From Calditrichia bacterium (GTDB taxonomy: Bacteria; Calditrichota; Calditrichia; RBG-13-44-9; J042): 6,067 nucleotides of DNA. Below, in pieces: positions 1 to 5,550 of the stretch; the first letter of the stretch is position 1; each line of letters opens with the position of its first letter. Location of the stretch: positions 1 to 6,067 of the forward strand of contig JAUIFT010000200.1 of NCBI GenBank assembly GCA_030430345.1. Reading direction: 5' to 3'. The notes beneath the pieces are model-generated. The model did not search any database. It was not told the DNA's origin and saw only the letters and a list, made by a program, of their open reading frames with translations. The position numbers were made by a program, and so were the translations under genes.

Positions 1-1
1 T

Positions 2-1951
2 TATCATAATATTGCTATTATCCATAAAAATAAAGGTAATTATCAAGAAGCCTTAAAATATCATCAATTGGCCCTGGCGATGAAGATCGGGCGTGATAAC
101 ATCGTAAATTCCTATATCGGCATCGCCAATGTCTACTTTCGGATGGGTGATTATAATCAGGCACAACAACATTATTTGAAGGCACTAAAAAATTTGGAGG
201 ATTCATCCGATACGCCCAATTATCCCTTATTGGCAATCGCTCATCAGGAATTCGGTAATTTCTACCTTCATACAGATAGTCTCGATCTTGCTGCGCAACA
301 TTATCAAAGGGCGATTGACCTGCAGAAGAATTACCTGGGAGAAAGGCATCCACTGCTTGCGGAGAGCTATGTAAAGATGGCGGAAATTACCGGCAAACAA
401 GAAAATGTAAGCGCCGCTCTTGATTTTATTTCTGCCGCATTTATGGCAAATAATATCGAAAATATCCAGAATCCTGTTCCCTTTTTGACCAGAAAAGCAA
501 TGTCCAGGAAAATCCTTCTGGAAACTTTTTATCGAATGGGAATTATACTTTCTGAGAATGCCAGCAAAAATGATGATATCCACTTAATGAAAAAGGCTAT
601 CCTCCCCCTTCGCAAGGCGGTTGCACTGATTGAAGAAATTTATCATGATTATCGCCGGGAAGGTTCGCGCCTTTTTCTCCGCGAGAGATCCCAGAAAATT
701 TTCGAAGCGGCGACTCACTGCGCACTCAATCTTTACAAGGATAGCAGTAATAAAAAATATGCCGAAGAAGTTTTCAGGTTAATGGAACGGGGAAAAGCCA
801 GTTTATTACGACAATCTTTTCAAGATTCCCGAGCGAAACATTTTGCTGGTATCGCCGATTCCCTCTTGCAGCAAGAAGAAGATATTAAGATCGACCTCGC
901 TTACTATGAGACCAAACTGCAAAAGGAACAGCACAAGGCACATCCGGATGAAAAAAAACTGCGGGACTTTCAGGCCAAACAATTTGATTTAAAACAATCC
1001 TATGATGCTTTGATCGCTGAATTAGAGGAAAAAAATCCGGCTTATTTTCAACTTAAACATCGTAAGGATGAACTCTCATTAGCCGATTTGCAATCCACGC
1101 TTCCATTGCATAGCGTGCTGGTCTCCTATTTTGAAGCAGAAAAACACCTGACCATTGCAACGGTTACCGCAAAAAGGCTTCTGGTACGTTCAGTACCGAA
1201 ACCCCTTGAATTTGATAAATCCGTTGCCACTTTTATAAAGTCCCTACGAACCGAGTTTCATCAACGGGCTTATTTAAAGCATGGACAAGAATTGTATCAG
1301 TGCTTAATTACCCCGATCGAAGATGTACTTGCCGCTCATAAAGGGGTGATTTTTATACCGGACGGTGTACTGCATTATATCCCCTTCGAAGCCTTGATTG
1401 ATCCAGCTGCCCTTGCACCTGCACAGGAAAATGAAATCGCATTTTCAACGCTGCCATACTTGATTAAAAAATTCGATATATCCTATCACTATTCGGCTGC
1501 CTTATATCGTCAGACACTGCTAATCAACAAGCAAACAACCGTTAACAGTAAAGGATTTATTGGATTTGCGCCAATCATCTGGCCGGAGAGCCGGGGAGAA
1601 AAAGATCAGCTGATAGCATCTGCAGAGCTCCAACCGGATAACATCCGCAGCGCTTACCGGCAGTCCCGTTTTCCGCTTCCCTTCACCCGCCTGGAAGTAG
1701 ATTCGATAGCCTTCGCTTTTCGGGCACGGGGTCATCAGGCAAAAACACTGTTTTTCGATAAAGCTTCGGAGGGCGCATTCAGGCGCAGCGCCGGCAACTT
1801 TCGCTACGTACACCTTTCGACACATAGCAAAGCAAATGCGAACTTACCGGCGCTATCCAATGTTGCCTTTTTTCCTTCCCCGGACTCATTAGCGGTTTTA
1901 TCAGATCAAAGTGAGACCAAGCAAAATCATCAAAAACAACCTTCGGCTTAA
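2..1951 (+). CDS. TPR-CHAT protein, N-terminal and central part (5' end outside window, 3' end frameshifted)
   Basis: The frame is open from the window edge and the first codons already form a TPR helix pair (YHNIAIIHKNKGNYQEALKY), so the true start lies upstream; the TTG at 68 is internal. TPR-like units run to about base 460 (for example VNSYIGIANVYFRMGDYNQA and LLAIAHQEFGNFYLHTD). A helical, partly coiled-coil linker follows, with EEVFRLMERGKASLLRQSF and a charged stretch around 860-1060. The CHAT peptidase domain begins near 1085. Its hallmark FIPDGVLHYIPFEALID lies at about 1349-1399, and the catalytic-His motif HLSTH at 1811-1825 (His 1823-1825). CHAT domains are caspase-like cysteine peptidases; TPRs usually bind a partner or regulator. 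The last 15-20 codons (SETKQNHQKQPSA) do not resemble CHAT sequence. The catalytic Cys sits in the next frame downstream, so this product alone should lack peptidase activity. The substrate is unknown. No signal peptide can be assessed because the N-terminus is missing. Confidence 0.9.
   Translation, partial: YHNIAIIHKNKGNYQEALKYHQLALAMKIGRDNIVNSYIGIANVYFRMGDYNQAQQHYLKALKNLEDSSDTPNYPLLAIAHQEFGNFYLHTDSLDLAAQHYQRAIDLQKNYLGERHPLLAESYVKMAEITGKQENVSAALDFISAAFMANNIENIQNPVPFLTRKAMSRKILLETFYRMGIILSENASKNDDIHLMKKAILPLRKAVALIEEIYHDYRREGSRLFLRERSQKIFEAATHCALNLYKDSSNKKYAEEVFRLMERGKASLLRQSFQDSRAKHFAGIADSLLQQEEDIKIDLAYYETKLQKEQHKAHPDEKKLRDFQAKQFDLKQSYDALIAELEEKNPAYFQLKHRKDELSLADLQSTLPLHSVLVSYFEAEKHLTIATVTAKRLLVRSVPKPLEFDKSVATFIKSLRTEFHQRAYLKHGQELYQCLITPIEDVLAAHKGVIFIPDGVLHYIPFEALIDPAALAPAQENEIAFSTLPYLIKKFDISYHYSAALYRQTLLINKQTTVNSKGFIGFAPIIWPESRGEKDQLIASAELQPDNIRSAYRQSRFPLPFTRLEVDSIAFAFRARGHQAKTLFFDKASEGAFRRSAGNFRYVHLSTHSKANANLPALSNVAFFPSPDSLAVLSDQSETKQNHQKQPSA
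1893..1948 (+). other. Frameshift zone splitting the CHAT domain
   Basis: Frame 2 stays open until TAA at 1949-1951, and frame 3 is open from just after TAG at 1890-1892, so the switch must fall in this overlap. Recognisable CHAT sequence resumes in frame 3 at NLRLNADLLVLSGCESG, whose NLRLN lies before the frame-2 stop, so the shift is upstream of about 1938. Two A runs, at 1923-1926 (four) and 1932-1936 (five), are natural slip sites. Deleting one A from the first gives SETKQIIKNNLRLNADLL, a credible continuous sequence. The direction equals one extra base or two missing bases. Either a real mutation or a sequencing/assembly error would explain it. Confidence 0.8.
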
Positions 1952-2246
1952 TGCTGATTTGCTGGTGTTAAGCGGCTGCGAAAGCGGCCTCGGGAAATTA
2001 ACTCGAGGGGAAGGATTAATGTCGCTTACCAGAGGATTTCTCTATGCCGGTGCGAATAACATCGTTGTCTCCCTCTGGAAAGTGTATGACAAAGAAACTA
2101 GTGCCTTAATGATTAATTTTTACCGGGAAGTTTTGAAGGAACGCTCTTATTCTGCCGCCCTTCGACAGGCAAAATTAAAATTGCTGGAAAATGAAAATAC
2201 GGCTTTTCCCAGCTATTGGAGTGGCTTTGTGCTCATCGGAAACTAG
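1911..2246 (+). CDS. CHAT domain C-terminal fragment with catalytic Cys (frameshifted from preceding gene)
   Basis: This frame carries the rest of the caspase-like CHAT domain: NADLLVLSGCESGLGKL, with the catalytic Cys at 1977-1979, then GEGLMSLTRGFLYAGA, VVSLWKVYDKETSALM, FYREVLKER and the closing SYWSGFVLIGN. In family members these blocks follow the HLxTH motif within one polypeptide, so this is the missing end of the gene to the left rather than an independent gene. The nominal GTG at 1911 has no Shine-Dalgarno sequence before it, which argues against separate translation. All expected C-terminal CHAT blocks are intact and free of stops, so any mutation is recent or the break is a sequence error. 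The stop TAG at 2244-2246 overlaps the stop of the convergent anti-sigma gene. Confidence 0.88.
   Translation: MRPSKIIKNNLRLNADLLVLSGCESGLGKLTRGEGLMSLTRGFLYAGANNIVVSLWKVYDKETSALMINFYREVLKERSYSAALRQAKLKLLENENTAFPSYWSGFVLIGN
2243..2246. other. Shared CTAG: overlapping convergent stop codons
   Basis: The + strand CHAT reading frame ends with TAG at 2244-2246. The - strand anti-sigma gene ends with TAG read from the complement of 2243-2245. The self-complementary CTAG supplies both stops, leaving no intergenic space and no room for a terminator between the genes. Transcripts from each side must run into the opposing gene unless stopped by Rho. Confidence 0.95.
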
Positions 2247-2935
2247 GGCGCGAAGAAAAACGGGCGGCGGTAATAGAATCGCCCGATATGCAATTGATCG
2301 GTTTCATCCAGGAGCACCCAGTAGTAAAGCCCCGGCGTCAGCGATTCTTGTAAACGATATTCGCTGCCACTAATTTGCCGCCGGAAGATTTCCCGGCGCT
2401 GGTTATCAAAAATCAGCAATTCGTAATTGCCAGCCTCAACAGCATTTTTGAATTCCCAACGAAAAAGCACCTCCCCGCTTATGTTTGCATCATTCGCAGG
2501 CGTCAGGGTTAAATCCGGAGTAGTGGAGCGTTGAAACTGGGAAATCCGTGATTCCAGGAAGCCGTGCGGCGTAAAATTTTCTCCGTAAGTTTGCCCGATT
2601 TGGTAATCCTGATATAATAGCGGCGCAAAGGTCAACATTCCAAGAAAAACAACCGTCAGCGCCAATCGTCCGTACGCCGGGCGAAATCCTCCGGATGGCA
2701 ACTCAATACTAAACAATTTTTTGAAGCGATGATACCAGGGTGCTGCCGGCTTCTCGAAAGCGCTAGCTCCCTCCTGCCGGATGACCGCCACGCCCGCTTC
2801 CAGCAATTTCAAGGCGTTATAGCAGGTCTGGCAATCGAAATAGTGGGTTTCAAAATCCAGCATTTCCGCATCGCTCATCTCCCCGCTCAGGTAGCGGACG
2901 ATCAAATCATCGCGGTTTTTTATTTCACAAGACAT
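2243..2935 (-). CDS. Membrane anti-sigma factor with ZAS-type zinc-binding head
   Basis: This 230-residue protein starts at ATG 2933-2935, preceded by GAGG (complement of 2941-2944) five bases upstream. The N-terminal part has the zinc-binding anti-sigma pattern Cys3 ... His31-x3-Cys35-x2-Cys38 within LIVRYLSGEMSDAEMLDFE and HYFDCQTCYNALKLLE. In this family the head binds and inhibits an ECF sigma factor in the cytoplasm. A basic juxtamembrane segment (WYHRFKKLF, 67-75) is followed by one hydrophobic helix at about 91-108 (LALTVVFLGMLTFAPLLY). Residues from about 109 would then lie outside the cytoplasmic membrane. The last 90 residues look like a small beta-sandwich: VLFRWEF, YELLIFDNQRREIFRR, LTPGLYYWVLLDE. 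That domain may sense an envelope signal. The sigma gene lies 213 bases upstream on the same strand, the usual order for such pairs. The zinc head is clear; the sensor role is inferred. Confidence 0.82.
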   Translation of the reverse strand: MSCEIKNRDDLIVRYLSGEMSDAEMLDFETHYFDCQTCYNALKLLEAGVAVIRQEGASAFEKPAAPWYHRFKKLFSIELPSGGFRPAYGRLALTVVFLGMLTFAPLLYQDYQIGQTYGENFTPHGFLESRISQFQRSTTPDLTLTPANDANISGEVLFRWEFKNAVEAGNYELLIFDNQRREIFRRQISGSEYRLQESLTPGLYYWVLLDETDQLHIGRFYYRRPFFFAP

Positions 2936-3148
2936 CTTTTCCTCATTTACTAAAACTGCCTAATAATATCTTTGATTTGGCAGCGTATATATTGAGTAAA
3001 AATTTCATATTAAGTACTTGAACAACAATATTTTGATAAGAGAAGCGGCACTCATCCACCCTTTGCCCATTTACAAAGATACAAACGGGAAAGGCATCAG
3101 CAAAAGACCGTTGACCTATTTATTATCTAAATAATTTTGTCCACTTAC

Positions 3149-3727
3149 TTAATCCTTATATTTTCCCTGTAAGCATTTCAACAACAACTTTAAAGCATAA
3201 TTAATTCTTTCGCTCACCCGTCGCCGTTCCATATCAAGCATCTCGGCAATATCCCCAATAGATAAATCCTGATGAAAGCGCAAAGTAAGCGCAGTCGCAT
3301 AATTGGTGTTCAATTGCGCGAGACAAGATTTTACTCGGAACTGCTGCTCCCGAGAAATCATCAGGTTTAGTGGTTTGGCAGCAACCGCCGGTTCGGGATG
3401 ATCGTCCGGGGAACCGGGATCAAAATATTTTCGTTCCTGCTTTTTCTTCCGGAAATACATCGCGATGGTGTTATAAACAACCCCGGCGATAAAAGCGCCC
3501 AATGGCTTCCCTTTTTCGGGGTCAAAACTTCCTTTTCGTAGTGATAGTAATATTCCTTCATTTATTTTCGCAAGTGTATCCGCACGGTTTTCCTCCGATT
3601 CCCGGCTCATCCGTATTCGCACCATCGTTCGGATCTCATCCTGAAAACGGCGGAATACAGCTTCTTCGGCAGATTTGTCCCCGCTCTTAATCTGTTCAAC
3701 CCATTCAATTTCGGAATGTTGAGCCAC
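3149..3727 (-). CDS. ECF-like RNA polymerase sigma factor
   Basis: The product is about 192-194 residues, the usual size for a two-domain (sigma2-sigma4) ECF factor. The sigma2 region runs over roughly residues 10-100, with IKSGDKSAEEAVFRRFQDEI at the start and GAFIAGVVYNTIAMYFRKKK as the 2.3/2.4-like basic segment that melts and reads the -10 element. After a Pro/Asp-rich linker (FDPGSPDDHPEP) the sigma4 helix-turn-helix is visible: CLAQLNTNYATALTLRFHQD, then LSIGDIAEMLDMERRRVSERINYALKLLLK, which would bind the -35 element. I chose GTG 3725-3727 because AAAGGG lies eight bases ahead of it. TTG 3731-3733 is also in frame but only two bases from that site, and adds two residues. The next gene on this strand is the ZAS-type anti-sigma, its likely inhibitor. 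The target promoters are unknown. Confidence 0.9.
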   Translation of the reverse strand: MAQHSEIEWVEQIKSGDKSAEEAVFRRFQDEIRTMVRIRMSRESEENRADTLAKINEGILLSLRKGSFDPEKGKPLGAFIAGVVYNTIAMYFRKKKQERKYFDPGSPDDHPEPAVAAKPLNLMISREQQFRVKSCLAQLNTNYATALTLRFHQDLSIGDIAEMLDMERRRVSERINYALKLLLKCLQGKYKD

Positions 3728-3735
3728 AGCCAACG

Positions 3736-3741
3736 CCCTTT
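3736..3741 (-). promoter_or_regulatory. Shine-Dalgarno sequence deciding the sigma factor start
   Basis: The minus strand reads AAAGGG here. It is eight bases from GTG 3725-3727 and only two bases from TTG 3731-3733, which favours the GTG. A second possible site, GAGG (complement of 3749-3752), is 15 bases from the TTG, too far for normal initiation. No ATG is available nearby. Confidence 0.5.
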
Positions 3742-3773
3742 CAGGAATCCTCAGTTGTATCGCTTTTTGGTAT

Positions 3774-3802
3774 AATTAACTGAATGTAAAACTTTTTTTC
3801 AA
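3774..3802 (-). promoter_or_regulatory. Possible promoter of the sigma/anti-sigma unit
   Basis: On the minus strand TTGAAA (complement of 3797-3802) is followed after 17 bases by TTAATT (complement of 3774-3779). This is an acceptable -35 but a weak -10; shifting by one base gives TAATTA at 18 bases. The position, about 45 bases before the sigma start, is right. The match is modest in an A+T-rich stretch, and an ECF-dependent autoregulated promoter could equally be hidden here. Confidence 0.3.
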
Positions 3803-3936
3803 TATATCCAATTGGGCAGCAAAAGGATAGATGTGGGCGCGCCATAACAGCAACATCCCAATAAAATGGCAGTGAATTTTCCTAAAGAAAGCACTGTCTA
3901 AAAAACAATATCCTAACTGTCTTAAAGGAGTTTTCC

Positions 3937-4719
3937 ATGAAACAGATGAATCGAATCTTTGTAATTACAGCTATCTCTTTGTTAATCGGCGGTTTACTAA
4001 ATGCTCAGGATACGACTCTTGTGGTTTCGGAATCCGGTAAAGTTGGTGTTGGCACCACAAATCCGACAGAACTGCTGCACCTCCAGCAAGCGGATAAACC
4101 TACCCTTAAGTTGCAATCCGCAGGAGATGTTGCCGGCAGGCTATCTTTTCGCCAAGCCAATGAAACCGGCATTGATATCTATTATAACAGTGTCGATGAT
4201 GGTCTGTCTTTCGAAACATTTGGGGGCGGCGCCTCTTTGGGTATTCCCCTCTATCTAAAACAGAATAATGGCAATGTTGGCATCGGCACAACTGCACCAG
4301 CCAGTAAGCTGGAAGTCGCCGGTATGGTTCACGCTAGCAGCGGCGGGTTTAAATTTCCGGATGGCAGTACCCAGGAAACGGCAACCAAGTTCATGAAATT
4401 TACTTTGAACCTCGGTGCTACTGTTCCGGCAATTCAGGGCGGAAGAGCCTGGACGACGATTGGACCGATAAGTGGCCTCGAACCAGGTGCAACCGTAGTT
4501 GTTTCGCCCAGCGATTTATTGCCACTTGGTGTCGTTCTCAACTATGCGTTAGTATCTGCCGAGAATCAAGTTCGAATACTTTGGATCAACGCGACTTCGA
4601 ATGAAATTACTGTGCCTGACATGGATTATTACTTTACGGTATTCAATCCGGGCAATAATTCGGCGCCCAATGCGGTCAATCCTTCAAATATCTCTGTTAT
4701 CAGCCAATCAACGGATTAA
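3937..4719 (+). CDS. Exported tail-fibre-like surface protein
   Basis: This 260-residue protein starts at ATG 3937 with AAAGGAG (3924-3930) six bases ahead. Residues 1-23 form a Sec signal peptide (IFVITAISLLIGGLLNA) with likely cleavage before Gln24. The mature part holds two copies of a motif common in tail-fibre and trimeric surface proteins: GKVGVGTTNPTELLHL (34-49) and GNVGIGTTAPASKLEV (112-127). The second is followed by FKFPDGSTQETA (138-149), a hallmark of the same proteins. The C-terminal part (about 155-260) resembles the small beta domain at the tip of some phage tail fibres: GLEPGATVVVSPSDLLPLGV, LNYALVSAENQVRILWINAT, then MDYYFTVFNP. No chaperone/S74 peptidase domain is present. 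Phage fibres lack signal peptides, so this copy is probably a cell-surface or periplasmic protein. It may be transcribed with the exported gene 86 bases downstream. The function is not established; an adhesin-like or carrier role is a guess. Confidence 0.8.
   Translation: MKQMNRIFVITAISLLIGGLLNAQDTTLVVSESGKVGVGTTNPTELLHLQQADKPTLKLQSAGDVAGRLSFRQANETGIDIYYNSVDDGLSFETFGGGASLGIPLYLKQNNGNVGIGTTAPASKLEVAGMVHASSGGFKFPDGSTQETATKFMKFTLNLGATVPAIQGGRAWTTIGPISGLEPGATVVVSPSDLLPLGVVLNYALVSAENQVRILWINATSNEITVPDMDYYFTVFNPGNNSAPNAVNPSNISVISQSTD
4036..4317 (+). repeat. Two spaced copies of a GxVGxGTTxP motif
   Basis: The copies begin at 4036 and 4270, 234 bases (78 codons) apart in the same frame. Over the first 30 bases 19 are identical, while the encoded motifs (GKVGVGTTNP and GNVGIGTTAP) agree at seven of ten positions. 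Many differences are at third codon positions, so the repeat is kept at protein level and is old rather than a recent duplication. Confidence 0.6.
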
Positions 4720-4805
4720 CAAAAACGAGAAATATTCGATATCGCAATTTTTCAATTGTTCATTAAGAATACAGTGCTGATAGCGAATAGAAAGAAGGAG
4801 ATAAT

Positions 4806-5411
4806 ATGAAATCAACACGCTTTTCTTCGACATGCTTAAATATCGCAGTATTGATATTACTCGGCAGCTTGTTTCACACTGCGATGGCCCAGAATTTAAT
4901 CGTGCAAGACACGACAATTACAACTGCGGCATCGTTTGCAGCAGAGAATATTATTGCTGGACCTGATGTGCTTATAGACAATAGCGGTGTTGCGACCTTT
5001 ACTGCACGTAACAGCAAAATCACCAACCGGTTTTATGTCGTCGCCGGTGGGAAATTTCAGGTGATTAGCAGCAGTACCCCCGTGGGTGTAGCACCGGACA
5101 ACGCCGGAGATCCTGTTTTATCTAATCTACCCGCAGTTTTCGCCCTGGCGCAAAATTATCCGAATCCGTTTAACCCGAGCACCACTATTCGGTTTTCCCT
5201 ACCGGCAACGGAAACGGTGCGTTTGAAAATCTACAATGCCCGGGGGCAATTGGTAAGAACCCTAATCGACGGTAACCGGGCCGCTGGTAATTATGCATTG
5301 AAATGGCATGCAATTACCGACAATGGACATGCGGTCAGCAGTGGTATCTATTTCTATCGACTTGATGCAGGTAAATTTATCCAAATCAGGAAGATGGTGT
5401 TATTGAGATAA
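4806..5411 (+). CDS. Exported protein with type-A (Por/T9SS-like) C-terminal sorting domain
   Basis: This 201-residue protein starts at ATG 4806 with AAGGAG (4795-4800) five bases ahead. Residues 1-28 are a signal peptide (core IAVLILLGSLFHTAMA) cleaved before Gln29. Residues 30-90 are a short beta-rich segment (FAAENIIAGPDVLIDNSGVA, TFTARNSKITNRF, VVAGGKFQVI). It resembles the stacked-strand segment that often precedes sorting tails in FCB proteins (AGN...F.A...I.L...F.V..G..F). Residues 112-201 are a sorting/FlgD-like beta-sandwich: LAQNYPNPFNPSTTIRFSLP, VRLKIYNARGQLVRTLIDG, AGNYALKWHA, VSSGIYFYRL and the terminal KMVLLR. In the FCB group such tails direct outer-membrane passage by the type IX system and are often removed. 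The cargo is then only about 80 residues, with no catalytic motif seen. A strong terminator follows 24 bases after the stop. Confidence 0.88.
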   Translation: MKSTRFSSTCLNIAVLILLGSLFHTAMAQNLIVQDTTITTAASFAAENIIAGPDVLIDNSGVATFTARNSKITNRFYVVAGGKFQVISSSTPVGVAPDNAGDPVLSNLPAVFALAQNYPNPFNPSTTIRFSLPATETVRLKIYNARGQLVRTLIDGNRAAGNYALKWHAITDNGHAVSSGIYFYRLDAGKFIQIRKMVLLR

Positions 5412-5435
5412 TTATCACTCCACCGCTATTATCCG

Positions 5436-5472
5436 ACCCCGCTTATAATGATGAATTGTAAGCGGGGTTTTT
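5436..5472 (+). terminator. Intrinsic (Rho-independent) terminator
   Basis: A perfect 10-base inverted repeat, ACCCCGCTTA (5436-5445) and TAAGCGGGGT (5459-5468), is followed by a T run through 5472. Four more pairs (one U-G) can form inside, leaving a five-base loop GATGA. The GC-rich base of the stem next to the U run is the textbook form. It ends the transcript of the exported-protein gene and separates it from the VgrG-like gene. Confidence 0.93.
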
Positions 5473-5492
5473 GATTCTTTCGCAACGTATAT

Positions 5493-5521
5493 TTGAATTA
5501 AGCACCAGGTTCGTTTATATT
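5493..5521 (+). promoter_or_regulatory. Candidate sigma70-type promoter for the VgrG-like gene
   Basis: TTGAAT (5493-5498) and TATATT (5516-5521) are separated by exactly 17 bases and match the housekeeping consensus at four and five of six positions. The site lies just after the terminator and about 30 bases before the start codon, giving an expected leader of about 23 bases. Group-specific promoter rules (for example in Bacteroidetes) may differ. Confidence 0.5.
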
Positions 5522-5550
5522 GAATTCAAGACATTAAACAAGGAAAATAT

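Noticed and set aside
227..583. Open frame on the minus strand inside the TPR region
   Set aside because: It lies wholly opposite well-supported TPR coding sequence, has no recognisable domain and no ribosome site; the same holds for other antisense frames at 18-353, 1520-1825 and 4106-4297.
1893..1951. Programmed +1 ribosomal frameshift joining the two CHAT frames
   Set aside because: CHAT-like sequence in frame 3 (NLRLN) begins before the frame-2 stop, no Shine-Dalgarno-like stimulator or known +1 slip codon is visible there, and the terminal frame-2 codons look like noise. A plain indel is simpler.
2956..2983. Inverted repeat CTGCC/GGCAG in the leader of the anti-sigma gene
   Set aside because: Only five pairs around an 18-base loop, too weak to call a regulatory hairpin.
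3122..3135. ATTAT-CTAA-ATAAT hairpin followed by T residues near the sigma gene 3' end
   Set aside because: The stem is five A-T pairs, and its T run would serve the plus strand, where no gene ends. Not a credible terminator.
3771..3776. Perfect TATAAT on the plus strand upstream of the tail-fibre-like gene
   Set aside because: No reasonable -35 hexamer lies 16-19 bases upstream, and the start codon is about 160 bases away. Probably chance in an A+T-rich region.
3836..3843. GGCGCGCC palindrome in the divergent intergenic region
   Set aside because: A single eight-base palindrome with no second copy or flanking symmetry; not enough for an operator call.
4737..4744. CGATATCG palindrome between the two exported-protein genes
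   Set aside because: Short, single copy and not placed relative to any promoter I can support.
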